Shown: positions 46,427 to 56,696, counted from the stretch's first letter. The stretch: DNA of 64,000 nucleotides from Nageia nagi (GCA_050084985.1 JBITNC010000001.1:74710001-74774000); one strand, 5' to 3'. Translations and numbers: made by a program. Notes: generated from the letters alone by a model not told the origin.

Positions 46427-47162
46427 TGTTAACACCTAAAAAGGAATTTTGAATTAATTAAAATCCATTTTAGCTATCTAAAGTCTATTTATTTAATTAC
46501 TTAAATAAATGTCTAATATCATAAAATGCACATTAATATACCTTTGTGTTTTATGGTAAAAGGTTGTTCGACCTCACAATAAGCCCAAGAAGGAGTCTTG
46601 GCACCTATTTGTTGCCTATAAAGATGGAGGTGTGTGCATGATCATTGGTAGCACTTACAATCATTGTGTATCATCCCAAAACCTTGATTGGTGGCAATCC
46701 TGAAGGTCTCTAAGATCGATGTTTCTTAATACCACCTATCAATTTGGAAATTATTATACTTAAAGAATTATTATGATCTATACCCCATTCACATGCACAT
46801 TTTTATGGATCAAAGGTCTGATGATGATAACAAACCAAGAGCGAGGTCAATCTGAGCATATAGCTGAGCATTGCCGCTAGGTTTTGAGCACCACCGCTAG
46901 ATTCTTGAGAGGTTCATCGATCCATCTTCTGACACAACTCATCATTCATTACCATTCACTTGAAAATTGCCTTCATTCATCAATACAGGTAAGTCACAAG
47001 TTTATATCTTTCATTTTATAGTATTGATAGGTTAGAATCTTGGAGATCTTCATTGCTCGCTTTATCCATCTATTAGCTATCAGGGAATTTGTTAACTTTA
47101 TATTTTATTATCCCTTTAAATATATTTAGGTTTATTTATTTATTCCATTTATAGTTAAAACA
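46427..47162 (+). repeat. 5' LTR of G4
   Basis: 736 bp, pairing with 55969-56691. Anchors are AAGGAATTTTGAATTAATTAAAA at the start and TTATAGTTAAAACA at the end. A TATA-like CCTATAAAG lies at 46616-46624 (CTTATAAAG in the other copy). Confidence 0.93.
46616..46624 (+). promoter_or_regulatory. TATA-like box in G4 LTR
   Basis: CCTATAAAG, conserved with one change in the 3' LTR near 56158. Confidence 0.45.
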
Positions 47163-47164
47163 AA

Positions 47165-47180
47165 TGGTGAACCCAAATTC
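47165..47180 (+). other. candidate primer binding site of G4
   Basis: TGGTGAACCCAAATTC starts two bases after the LTR. It begins TGG like all plant primer sites but is not the iMet type. I do not assign the tRNA. Confidence 0.45.
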
Positions 47181-47225
47181 TTTTTAGCCAATTTTTGAAT
47201 TATCAATCTTACGATTTATCACTAG

Positions 47226-48300
47226 TTGCACCAAAACCATAGGATTTTGGATAGGATTAATATCAATCTTATAAGTGTTTCAAAAATAGAACTAGCTAAT
47301 TTTATTGCTATGGTTAATAATCTTGATGAAGCTACAAAATCCAACCTAAATATGCTTCTATATGGAGGAGGAACACAAAGCAATGCTTCTAACAATGGGG
47401 GAAATTGTCAATCACATAACACCATGCCTCCTATGTCTCACAAATCCAACTCTTTATGCAATGAAATATAAAACACAAGAGCATTTGATTTACAAGTTAG
47501 GCCTACCTTTGATACATAAAGTGGTGAAGGAAATCCCATGGCTCACATCAAGGCTTTTGAGATGAAATTTAAAATAAATTTTGGCATCAATGACAACCTC
47601 ATGGCTAAATATCTTCCTACCACATTTTATGGTGATTCCCCAAATTAGTACTTCTCTCTACCTTCTCGGTTAATTATTTTTTATGCATAACTCATGTTGT
47701 AATTCTACAATTATTTTTGATATCAAACCCCTCGAAAAACAACCCTTACCTACCTAATAAATACTAAATAAGGTCCAAATGAGCACTTTGACAAATTTAC
47801 CCAATGATTCCAAAAGACTTGGAGTACCATAGCTGAACCTTTATCTGAACATCATATTGTTTCCATCTTCCTCCAAAACCTACATCCCAAACTCCATTAT
47901 GCTTTGTAGACTATGAAATCCTACCATTGTTTAACATTGTCCCTAAACTTATCTCTAAAGAGAGAGGCCTAATTGATATAGGTAGACTGAAATATGAAAA
48001 CCTTAGCAAAGATAACAAGCCACCTAGATATCAAAAAAATGAAGAGAGAGAAGTCCATGTTGTTAAAGAGCCTCAACCAAAAGAAACACCAAGGAGGGAA
48101 GCCAAACCATAATCTCAAGATAAAAATTGATTTCTTGTAGCTCCTGCCAGTATGTTCAAGGAGTGTATACAAAAAGGTCTTCTCAAGTTGGATCCGAGAC
48201 CTAATTTAGGTCCTCATGACAATAAGCCAAGGTGGTACAAAGAAGTAGAGTTTTGCAAATATCACAAAATCAAAGATCACTCAATAAATAAATGCATGGT
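47226..48300 (+). pseudogene. G4 gag, decayed
   Basis: Open pieces in the plus strand include 47226-47471 (VSKIELANFIAMVNNLDEAT), then MAHIKAFEMKFKINFGINDN near 47540, NEHFDKFTQ-FQKTWSTIAEP near 47790, and SIFLQNLHPKLHYAL near 47870. A charged region follows near 48010 and an LDPRPNLGPHDNKPRWYKE-like stretch near 48190. The order of capsid-like helices and the CKYHKIKDHS segment near 48256 resemble Tat-type gag, in which a His/Cys segment of this kind (CxxHxxxGH in relatives) precedes the protease. Several stops interrupt it. Confidence 0.65.
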
Positions 48301-48559
48301 CCTATGAAAGATGTTACAACAACTTCTATATGATGAAAAGATACACTATGAGGACCATGTAGTAGATACAAAAGATAATGAGCCACTTATAGCAAAGGTC
48401 ATATTCAATGAACAACTTTGTGGTGCCGCTAGAAGAGGAAGACCTAGAAGAAAATTCAACCCTACAACTATTGAACAAACGAAAGTCCCACATAATTCCA
48501 ACACTTAAAACCTCCTTGATCAACTAAAGGTAACACATGCTAAGATAAGTATCTTTGAA

Positions 48560-49100
48560 CTTTTGCAATTATCAATTGATCATAGAAATGCTTTATTTGA
48601 TGCTAAGAAAATTGAAGTTGATGTGGATATTCCTGTGGCTAACTTTGTATATAAGTTAGAAATTGAATTGGTATATAATATGCTTTCTTTTGATGATAAT
48701 GAGTCGCCTAGTGAATATGTCATTGAAAAAAATCTTGGTCTCTATGTTCATGTCAACATAAATGGTACTTTTGTTAAGAAAGCATTAGTAGATACTCGCT
48801 CTAATGTGAATATTTGCTTAGATAACTTGTTACCAAAGTATTTTCCTTCTATTTATACAAATGTAATGAGAACTATTAGCATCACAGGTTTTGAAAATAC
48901 GTAGTGGGAATGCATTGGCTATTTTACCATGCCTATTGAAGTAGGTGGTAAGTGTGCGAGTTAAAAGGTATATAATTTTCAAATCAACTTGCCTTATAAC
49001 ATCTTGCTTGGTAGACCATGAATTCATAAGATTAGAGTTATCACTTCCACTCTACACTGTTCTATCAAATTCATGCGCAATGGAAGATCAGTACTTGTTC
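48560..49100 (+). pseudogene. G4 aspartic protease, decayed
   Basis: The frame 48563-48904 has LVDTRSNVNICLDNLLPKYF. In functional relatives the motif is D-T/S-G-S-S, so the active-site Gly is Arg here (near 48793). The C-terminal signature YNILLGRPWIH appears near 48990-49020 after a stop, followed by STLHCSIKFMRNGR. The order gag-PR-RT is kept. Confidence 0.75.
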
Positions 49101-49739
49101 ATGTAGAGAATAGTCCCATAGATGTGTTAAGCAATAGAAAGGTTTTGGATACCTCATGACTTGGTTGAATATGAGGGCACCAATCCAACACTTGCCATAG
49201 ATGTAAGTCAGCAAGAGGTAAGCATCCTAACATACAAAATTCCATAGATTGATATCTGGGAAAACTTTAGAGACCTTGGAAAATCCCTAAATGTCCTAGG
49301 AGGTGATCATCATCACTAAAATGAGGATGAAACTAAGCACTATTGCTCCATTCTTGAAGAAGAATTAAACCTCATCAAAGATGTGCAGGCCTTGTATCAT
49401 GAAAACGATAGAAAATAGGATCAGAAATGAATGAAAAAATAACTACCTCTTCAACACCACCTTAAATGGTAAGTCTACATTTCAATCACATTAGTTCAAC
49501 TTTTTCTAACATGTACATGTAAAAGTAATTGTATGGTGGTAAAGGTCTAGGTAAGAATGAACAAGGCATCATAGAGCTCATTCTAGCTGAAGGAAAACAT
49601 AGACAAAATAAGTGGTCTTAGATTGAATCCCTTTGAATCTTCCCCACCACCTTCCCCCAAAGCTCAAGTACATACTAGTAGTGATCATTAAGATACTACA
49701 CATATCTACGATCAACAAGGAGGATCAACATAAAAATAA

Positions 49740-50200
49740 CTTTTGTTGGGTTTTCATATCTTTTGGATTAAAGACCGCAAGTGCAACTTATTAGAGAGCC
49801 ATGGTCAGTAGGTTCCATGATATGATTCATGAATGTCTTAAAGTCTATGTGGATGACATTCTAGCTAAATCAACATCAAAAGAAAACCACTTTTCATACT
49901 TAAGGAACATCTTTCAAAGAATGAGCGAGTACAAGTTGAAGCTAAAACCCCAAAAGTGTGCATTTGGGGTATCATAAAAAAAATTACTTAGGTTCATCAT
50001 GTCAAAAGAGGCATTGAATTGGATCCCAATAAATTCATAGTTGTTGTTGATCTACCACCTCTAACAAACTTAAAAGACTTGATAAGTCTTTTTGGCAAGG
50101 TACAAGTAGTTAGAAGGTTCATTGCATAGCTAGTAGATATAACTACTCCATTTTCTCATTTGTTGAAGAAAGGGAAGAAGTTCATTTGGGATGAAAAGTG
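49740..50200 (+). pseudogene. G4 reverse transcriptase, second half only
   Basis: The sequence enters reverse transcriptase at the B/C motif region with FISFGLKTASATY-RAMVSRF and reads MIHECLKVYVDDILAKST with an intact YVDD near 49845-49856. RMSEYKLKLKPQKCAFGVS and a thumb/connection region (LKDLISLFGKVQVVRRFIA) follow. The N-terminal fingers and palm that should precede it are missing: between the protease and this point there is only about 0.6 kb without RT motifs. A large internal deletion is the simplest explanation. Confidence 0.78.
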
Positions 50201-50229
50201 CTAAAAAGCTCTAAACAACATAAAAAGGT

Positions 50230-50650
50230 ATCTCACTAATCCCCTATTTTTAGCACCTTATGATTCAAAAAGAGGTCTCTTGCTTTATGTTTCAACAACC
50301 ATTCATGGCCAAGGGTCCATGCTAGCACAAAAAGATGACAGTAATAAGGAAATAGAAATCTACTACATCAGCAAGACCTTACATGAATATGAAATAAGGT
50401 ACACCTCGATTGAAAAAAATATATTTTGCCATTGTATTCTTTATAAAATAGCTAAGACACTACATGCTTGGCAACACAACACATGTCATAGCTCAAGCAG
50501 ATCCTCTACGATACCTCATGTCCAAATCCTACCTGTTCGAAAGAGCAGGAAAGTGGATGATGTTACTCCAAGAATTCAATTTGGTTCTTATCACTCAAAA
50601 GTCAATAAAGGTCAAGCTATAGTAGATTTCATTTCCAACCACCCAAGAAA
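50230..50650 (+). pseudogene. G4 RNase H, decayed
   Basis: LLYVSTTIHGQGSMLAQKDD, EIYYISKTLHEYEIRYTSIE and, after frame changes, ADPLRYLMSKSYL and AGKWMMLLQEFNLVLIT. It ends with KGQAIVDFISNHP, the Tat-type RNase H C-terminus (usually GQAIADFLADHP). Frame changes occur near 50440 and 50560. Confidence 0.8.
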
Positions 50651-50839
50651 CAAAGTATCCAATGCCTAAGAATAGTTCCCAAATGAACTAGATGATCATA
50701 CCTCACATTGGGTGAATATTGCCACTAGAATGTAGCACTATCACTTAGTTCTTAAACCAAAGTACTTAAAAAAAAATTTGGATTTGTAGAAGATAAAGAG
50801 TGGACACTATTTCAATGGCTCAAAGTGCCTTCATAGAGC

Positions 50840-51130
50840 TAGGATAGGAATTATGCTCATCAATCCTAATGGTGATGTTATTCCTATATCTTACCATTTA
50901 AGCTTTGATTGCACTAACAAAATGGCATAATATGAAGCTCTTATCTTAGGTATGAAGGTTGCATTCCTTCTAAAAGTGAAGAAGATCAAAATCTTTGGTG
51001 ACTCTTAATTGATCATCAAGCAAGTGTCCAACATCTACAACACCAAAGATACCAAATTACAACCATACAATGAAATGGTTGAGAATCTCCAAACATACTT
51101 TTTAGAATATCATATTGACAACATTATAAG
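50840..51130 (+). pseudogene. G4 second (archaeal-type) RNase H, decayed
   Basis: Between RNase H and integrase lies a second RNase-H-like domain: YFNGSKCLHRARIGIMLINP, VIPISYHLSFDCTNKMA, YEALILGMKVAF, IKIFGDS, LIIKQVSNIYNTKDTKLQPY. This order and place define the extra RNase H of Tat elements. The first catalytic Asp (usually FDGS) is Asn, the Glu codon of A-E-Y-E-A is a TAA stop near 50930, and another stop follows GDS. The domain is dead. Confidence 0.82.
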
Positions 51131-51439
51131 AGATAACAACAAATATGTATATGCTATGCTTAATGTTTCTTCCCTTCCCCCCATCAACATTGAAGATGAG
51201 CAAACCATTCTCACTATTAAAAATATTGGTAGGCCTTCCCACGAATGTGATGTCTAAAGCTTCATTGAAGGTAATTATTTTTCTACCACTTGTGTCAATG
51301 CATGTGAATGGTATCAATATGATTTCAATTATCTTAAAAATGGTACATTCCCTACTTCATTTGATCATAATGCTATAATTAGACTTAAAAAGGCTAGCTG
51401 TAAAGTATGTCATTCTTGGTGATGTCTTGTAAATGAGAT

Positions 51440-52148
51440 CTTTTGAGGGTGCACTTCTTATATGTATTATGCAAAATGAAGTAGATATGACTATTTATCA
51501 AGCTCATTATGGTCTTTTTGGTGGTCATTTCAATTCTAAATATGTTTATCAAAAAATTGCTTAGACTTGGCTATTATTGGCCTACTATACTTGAAGATTA
51601 TAAAATGCATATTAGGAAGTGTGAGCAATGTCAAAAGAATGCTAGATTGCAACCTTCTCATTCCCATGAATTACACTCTATTGTATCTCCTTGGCCATTT
51701 TCTATATGGGAACTTGATTTTATTAGCAAGATTAACCTTGTTTCAAGATATGGACACAATTTTATCATTAAATCTACCACATACTTCAATAAATGGGTGG
51801 AGACCATACCTATGAAGCCAACTAAGGGAGGTAAAATTATTGATTTCCTTATTGAATTTATCATTTTTAGATATGGTTGCTAATGAAAAATGGACCTAGC
51901 TTCTGGGGTAATGAAGTTACATATTTTTGTGCTGAATAATATCATATTGAAAGGAATTTCTCCTCTCCCTTTTATCCTCAAGGCAATGGTCAAGCCGAAG
52001 CATCCAACAAAATCATCAAAAATATCTTATCCAAAAAATGTAGCACAACATGGTAAAGATTGGCATGAACAATTTCTCTATGCTTTATGGGCCTGTAGAA
52101 CCAGCATTAGAACATTTGTAGCTACCATTCCATTCTCCCTCATGTATG
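51440..52148 (+). pseudogene. G4 integrase, part before copia B
   Basis: Pieces in order: IYQAHYGLFGGHFN (zinc-finger His residues), RLGYYWPTILEDYKMHIRKC then EQCQKNA (zinc-finger Cys pair), and SPWPFSIWELDFISKINLVS (first catalytic Asp, near 51715). KNGPSFWGNEVTYF marks the place of the second Asp, which is Lys here, near 51890. [19 protein letters not shown] follows with the catalytic Glu, then HEQFLYALWACRTSIRTFVA and ending in PFSLMY, where copia B begins. Confidence 0.85.
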
Positions 52149-52498
52149 TGAAGAAAATTGCTTAACAAACTTCTTCATTTCATGAAATTGACTTCTTGTT
52201 AATCTTTGATGGAAATTTTGATCTAAAACTCGAGAAGGAGGATGGTTTTGAAAGTGTCTTTTACCTCTCTTGGTCTTCATCACTTCTTGGATCACATTTG
52301 AAGAGCCACCACTTGAAGGTGAGCTTGGAGTGGATTTTGAGCTTTGAGATGGACTTGATGGAGGACTTGGAGGCACCACTTGGAGGTTTGGAAGAGAATT
52401 TGATCTCTTGGGCTGCAGATTCTTTGCTTGTGAAGTATCTTCATGGCTGGTCACTCCTCCTCCAATGTCTACAATGCATTTTTGCTGTTGTCCATACA
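52149..52498 (-). repeat. left 350-bp terminal repeat of copia B
   Basis: Same length as 54379-54728, with about four or five substitutions by eye. Read on the minus strand it encodes the Ser/Pro-rich linker that continues the integrase frame and ends with the LTR terminus. Confidence 0.9.
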
Positions 52499-52988
52499 CT
52501 TTCCCCTCCTCAAAAATGACATCCCGGGAGATAAGCATTTTCTTGGTTTTGGGGTTGTAAAGCCTATATGCTTTACTCTCATCACTGTATCCAATGAATA
52601 CACATGGTTCACTCTTTGTATCCAACTTTTTTCTACTAAAATCATCAATGAAGGTGAGAAAATAAGAACTCATACCAAGACTTTTGTTTTGCATTGGTCC
52701 ACATAAATCAGTATGAACCAACTGTAGTGGGAATGAGGCCCTCCATGCTTTCCCATGATCAAATTTCTGCCTTGTTTGCTTGCCCAACACATAACCTTCA
52801 CAAACTGATTTTGGATTTTCAACAAGAGGTAAACCATGAACTAGCTTATGAGATAGTCTCAAACTACTGAAATTTACATATCCAAATCTAAGATGCCATA
52901 ACCAGGACTCATCTTTAACAGCCACATTTGCAAGAATATTATCCCCTTTTTTTCCAAGTTTTAATGGGAATAAACGATTTGGAGACAT
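52149..52988 (-). pseudogene. copia B integrase remnant with Ser/Pro-rich linker
   Basis: The open frame runs on three codons into G4. In order: WHLRFGYVN near residue 31 (zinc-finger His kept, second His is Tyr) and CEGYVLGKQ at 63 (second Cys is Tyr). The core starts with HTDLCGP (first Asp at 93) and SYFLTFIDDFSRK. It then jumps at residue 119-121 directly to KLDTKSEPCVFIGYSDESKA. About 170 residues, including the second Asp and the Glu, are deleted in frame. Residues 164-280 (YGQQQKCIVDIGGGVTS, PPSPPSSPSQSSKS and onward) form the linker and coincide with the terminal repeat. It cannot be an active integrase. Confidence 0.82.
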
Positions 52989-53002
52989 TTTAACAGTAGA
53001 AA

Positions 53003-54286
53003 CTAACTTATGCCCATGTTCTTATAAAAAATTTTACACTTACCCTCATCAAAGACTAGCTTGTAGTTATTTTCCAACATTTGCCCAATACTCAACAAAC
53101 TATGAGCCATATCTGGAGTGTGATACACATTGTGCATCTTCTTCATCCCATGCTTGGTAGGCACCTCAAGCATGCCTTTACCAGCCACCTCAATTGCAGA
53201 ATTATTGCCAAGCTTGATACTTGACTTGTAGGAATGGTCCATGGATGAAAGTAGCTCCCCCTTACTGGTCATATGGTTTGAACATCCAGAGTCCAACAAC
53301 CAAGTCTCCTCTTGTTTTGTTTCAGCCATATTAGTTGTCTCCTCCATGGAAAGAAAGAGAGTTTCACCATACTCTTCTTCCTCTCCAAAATTTGCCACTT
53401 TTCCATCACCATTTGCCGCTTGTTTTGCTCTACACTCCCTCTCATAATGCCCATACTTGTTGCAGTAGTAACATTGAGCATTCCTCTTGTCACCATTGCT
53501 TCTACCTCTTCCTCTTGTGCTGGAATAGCCTCCTCTTCCTCTACCTCTACCTCTCCCTCTTTGCTGGTCTCTACCTCTGCCTCTACCTTGTCCATTTGAG
53601 CTAGAATCACCTTCTTTTGCAGCAAAGACTTTCTCCTCTTTACTGGATTGGACTAGTTCATCATCAACCATTTCTTCATGATACATAAGGCAGCCAATGA
53701 GAGAATCTATCTCCATTTGAGAGAGGTCTTTTGTCTCCATCAATATCATAGCAATGTGATGCCACTTCTTGGTAAGAGATCTCAGAATTTTTTTGATTAC
53801 AATGGCCTTCTCCAAGGTCTCTCCAAGAGTTAGCATTTTGTTCACAATCTCTTTCACTCTAACACAATAATCTGAAGCTTTTTCACTCTCCTTCATTTTT
53901 AAATTCTCAAATTCTATCCTTAGAATCTGCAATTTTACCTCCTTCACTTGATCACTCCCTTGGAATCCTGCCTTCAACACAGCCCAAGCCTCTTTGGCTG
54001 TCTTGCAGCCTGCAATTCTTGGAAAAATGCTCCTATTAAGAGCTGCTTGGAGATGAGACAAGGCAAGAGAGTTCTTGCTCCTACATTCCTTCATAGCTTT
54101 CTTATCTTCTGCAGAAAGAGAGCTCCAATCTACTGGCTCTACATAGCCATCATCAACAACATCCCACAAATCTTTGCTAGTGAGCAAAGTTTGTATCTTG
54201 ATGCTCCAATATCCATAGTCACTGCCATCAAACTCTGGAATGGGAATGGATGAGCTTGTGTTGCTGGCCATTATACCTGCAAACAA
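53003..54286 (-). CDS. copia B Gag-protease, open for 427 codons
   Basis: The likely start is Met6 (MASNTSSSIPIPEFDG, codon at 54271). Gag of the UBN2 type spans about 20-210 (YGYWSIKIQTLLTSKDLWDV, LKMKESEKASDYCVRVKEIV). An RGR-rich RNA-binding stretch is at 234-262 and a zinc knuckle CYYCNKYGHYEREC at 272-285. The protease active site LLDSGCSNHMTS is at 330-341. All zinc and active-site residues are intact. The frame is lost after GKCKIFYKN by a likely one-base change in a T-run near 53025; the next frame resumes with HGHKLVSTVKMSPNR. Gag could still be made, which fits a particle-providing or trans-mobilised element. Confidence 0.9.
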   Translation of the reverse strand: MFAGIMASNTSSSIPIPEFDGSDYGYWSIKIQTLLTSKDLWDVVDDGYVEPVDWSSLSAEDKKAMKECRSKNSLALSHLQAALNRSIFPRIAGCKTAKEAWAVLKAGFQGSDQVKEVKLQILRIEFENLKMKESEKASDYCVRVKEIVNKMLTLGETLEKAIVIKKILRSLTKKWHHIAMILMETKDLSQMEIDSLIGCLMYHEEMVDDELVQSSKEEKVFAAKEGDSSSNGQGRGRGRDQQRGRGRGRGRGGYSSTRGRGRSNGDKRNAQCYYCNKYGHYERECRAKQAANGDGKVANFGEEEEYGETLFLSMEETTNMAETKQEETWLLDSGCSNHMTSKGELLSSMDHSYKSSIKLGNNSAIEVAGKGMLEVPTKHGMKKMHNVYHTPDMAHSLLSIGQMLENNYKLVFDEGKCKIFYKNMGIS

Positions 54287-54364
54287 GAAACCAAAACACT
54301 ACAAGCAACTTTTGCAATTGCTAGAAGCCACAGGCTTTCTCAAACCTAGCTCAGACCCAACATT

Positions 54365-54376
54365 GCTCTGATACCA
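54365..54376 (-). other. tRNA-iMet primer binding site of copia B
   Basis: Perfect TGGTATCAGAGC on the minus strand, two bases from the LTR end at 54379. Confidence 0.93.
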
Positions 54377-54378
54377 AA

Positions 54379-54996
54379 TGAAGAAAATTGCTTAACAAAC
54401 TTCTCCATTTCATGAAATTGACTTCTTGTTAATCTTTGATGGAAATTTTGATCTAAAACTCGAGAAGGAGGATGGTTTTGAAAGTGTCTTTTACCTCTCT
54501 TGGTCTTCATCACTTCTTGGATCACATTTGAAGAGCCACCACTTGAAGGTGAGCTTGGAGTGGATTTTGAACTTTGAGATGGACTTGATGGAGGACTTGG
54601 AGGCACCACTTGGAGGTTTGGAAGAGAATTTGATCTCTTGGGTTGCAGATTCTTTGCTTGTGAAGTATCTTCATGGCTGGTCACTCCTCCTCCAATGTCT
54701 ACAATGCATTTTTGCTGCTGTCCATACAATGTTCAAGCAAAATGGCATCAAAAGAGCATGAGAAAAAGGGACTCTAGTCTAACTTCAGATGAGCTCCAGA
54801 AACAAACTTCAGACGAGCTCCAGAAAGCGTCTAGCACTAGAAAGCGTCTAGCACCAGAAAGCGTCTGTAGTTTGGCTCCAAAAACTGTTTAAAGGTTTTT
54901 GAAATGTTGTGAAGCTCAAGGATTGTAATCTTGCTCCATAGTAATGCAATCTGTTATCTGATGTTTCAATATTCTGTAATGGTCCAATTTTCTTCA
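54379..54996 (-). repeat. right (5') LTR of copia B
   Basis: 618 bp bounded by 12-bp inverted ends. The half next to the primer site (54379-54728) repeats at 52149-52498. The outer half (54729-54996) occurs only here and carries short tandem repeats typical of U3. The inner half is an open frame resembling an integrase linker, unusual for an LTR. Confidence 0.85.
54781..54868 (-). promoter_or_regulatory. U3-type tandem repeats in copia B LTR
   Basis: Plus-strand AACTTCAGATGAGCTCCAGAAA occurs twice (second copy with ACGAGC), overlapping three 17-bp units of GAAAGCGTCTAGCAC type. Such clustered short repeats are common enhancer elements in U3 of copia LTRs. Each 17-bp unit keeps a GCGTC core, a CpG retained in an otherwise CpG-poor region. 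Confidence 0.6.
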
Positions 54997-55290
54997 GAAG
55001 AATTAATGCTCTTAAACAACTTCATGCCTATCACTTCTGCATCCAAAGAGCTTATAACAATAAAATTATCCCTAAAGAGTTCAAAATAGGTGACCTTATC
55101 TTGAAAGAGAACCTTGCCAACACCAAAGCACTTGAAAATGAAAAGAAAGAAAAGTTTGATCCCTATTAGATTGGTCCTTACATTGTCATTTCTAACTATA
55201 GAAAAGGTGCATACAAATTATCAACAATCAAAGGTAAAGAAGAACATAATCATGTAAATGTCATGCACCTAAAATAGTTTCATGTCTAAT
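54997..55290 (+). pseudogene. G4 integrase C-terminus, part after copia B
   Basis: The host frame resumes with RINALKQLHAYHFCIQRAYN, FKIGDLILKEN, DPY-IGPYIVISNYRKGAYKLS and VNVMHLK. This is the Tat-type integrase tail. Compared with relatives, about 35-40 residues between PFSLMYG (before 52148) and this point are missing, so the copia B insertion site carries a host deletion. Confidence 0.78.
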
Positions 55291-55478
55291 ACCACTTTTT
55301 CTTATCAATATATATTTTTTCATTTCTCTAAACTAACATTGCAGGTTTGAAGCTTCCATAACCCAACACTACCACTCTATTTAGAGTGCCATCGCTATGT
55401 TCACATCACATCAATAAATATATAAAAGGCCCACTAGGTATCATTCCTACTTATCACTTCAAAAATTGGTCAAAATTT

Positions 55479-55483
<5 letters not shown>

Positions 55484-55563
<80 letters not shown>
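55484..55563. repeat. (TA)n microsatellite in G4
   Basis: About 80 bp of TA repeat with one AAAA interruption, between integrase and the 3' LTR. Confidence 0.96.
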
Positions 55564-55565
<2 letters not shown>

Positions 55566-55968
55566 CCATGAAAATATCATCAACTAATCCTTTGCAAGCA
55601 AGGATAATCATCATCAAAAAAATGTTCATTAAAGTATAATGGTTTGGGGAAACCAAACTACATGACCTCATTAGGGGAGTCACTATCATCCAAATTCCAA
55701 GACAACATGGTGGCTTGGGGCAACCAAGCTATGTCAAATATATAATCATCATCCATTGTTCTTTGCTTTGGATTGCTCCGTGATGCATCACACTTCATAT
55801 CGTAACCAAGTCAAAGAGGGGGCATAACATCAACAAACTTGAAGCATCTCAAACCATTGGCAAATGTCACAACATCAAGGAGTACTCTTTTACTCTAATC
55901 TATTTTTCTTGAATATACATTGAATTGTGTTTTTGATTTCCCTCAAAATCATATTCAAAATGAGGCAT

Positions 55969-56691
55969 TGTTAACACATAAAAAGGAATTTTGAATTAAT
56001 TAAAATTCTTTTTTAGGTATATAAAGTCTATTTATTTAATTACTTAAATAAATGTCTAATATCTATAAAGTGTACATTAATCTACCTTTGTATTTTATGG
56101 TAGCAGGTGGGTTGGCCTCATAATAAGCCCAATAAGGAGTCTTGGCACCTACTGTAGCTTATAAAGTTGGAGGTGTATGCATGATCATTGGTAGCACTTA
56201 CAATCATTATTTATCATCCCAAAACCTTGATAGGTGGCAATCCTAAAGGTCTTTAAGATCGGTATTTCTTAATGCCACCTATCAATCTAGAAATTATTAT
56301 ACTCTAAGCATTCTTATGATCTATACCCCATTCACATGCACTTTTTCATGGATCGAAGTTTGACAATGATAGCAAACCAAGAGCGAGGTCAATTTGAGCA
56401 TATAGTTAGGTTCTAAGTGCCATTGTTGGGTTCCTAAGAGGTTTATGGCTCCATCTTCTAACATAACTCATCGTTCATCATCATTAACCCAAAAATTGCC
56501 TTAGTATGTCAACATAGGTAAGACACAGGTTTGTATCTTTTGTTTTCTAGTATTGATAGGTTAGAATCTTGGAGATCTTCATTTCTCACTTTATACATCT
56601 ATTAGCTATCAAAGACTTTGTTAAATTTATATTTTATTATCCCTTTAATTGTATTTAGATTTATTTATTTATTCCATTTATAGTTAAAACA
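55969..56691 (+). repeat. 3' LTR of G4
   Basis: 723 bp, pairing with 46427-47162. The sequence before it (CAAAATGAGGCAT) is a plausible Tat-type polypurine tract. Confidence 0.93.
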
Positions 56692-56696
56692 AAGAG
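56692..56696. repeat. target site duplication of G4, right
   Basis: AAGAG, exact copy of 46422-46426. Confidence 0.93.

Larger units (their letters stand above)
52149..54996 (-). mobile_element. copia B, deleted Ty1/copia derivative with unusual terminal repeat
   Basis: On the minus strand the element has a 618-bp right terminal repeat (54379-54996, with 12-bp inverted ends TGAAGAAAATTG / CAATTTTCTTCA), a perfect tRNA-iMet primer site, gag, protease, and an integrase remnant. It then ends at 52149 in the same TGAAGAAAATTG terminus. Only 350 bp of the terminal repeat exist on the left (52149-52498). They run straight into, and in frame with, integrase coding sequence. Reverse transcriptase and RNase H are absent. 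No target duplication is seen (GTATG before, GAAGA after), and about 100 bp of host integrase are missing at the insertion point. Confidence 0.8.
46427..56691 (+). mobile_element. G4, Tat-type Ty3/gypsy element with nested copia B
   Basis: The element has LTRs of 736 and 723 bp (TGTTAACAC...TTAAAACA), a perfect AAGAG target duplication, and an internal region of about 8.8 kb, of which about 2.85 kb is the nested copia B. Gag, protease, the second half of reverse transcriptase, RNase H, a second RNase H and integrase can be followed in order on the plus strand. The additional RNase H between the first RNase H and integrase is the established hallmark of the Tat (Ogre/Retand) clade of non-chromoviral gypsy elements. 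All genes are broken by stops. Confidence 0.9.

Noticed and set aside
52196-52706. Plus-strand frames across copia B and the matching one at 54426-54761
   Set aside because: Antisense to the Ser/Pro-rich linker and integrase frame, which has clear family motifs on the minus strand.
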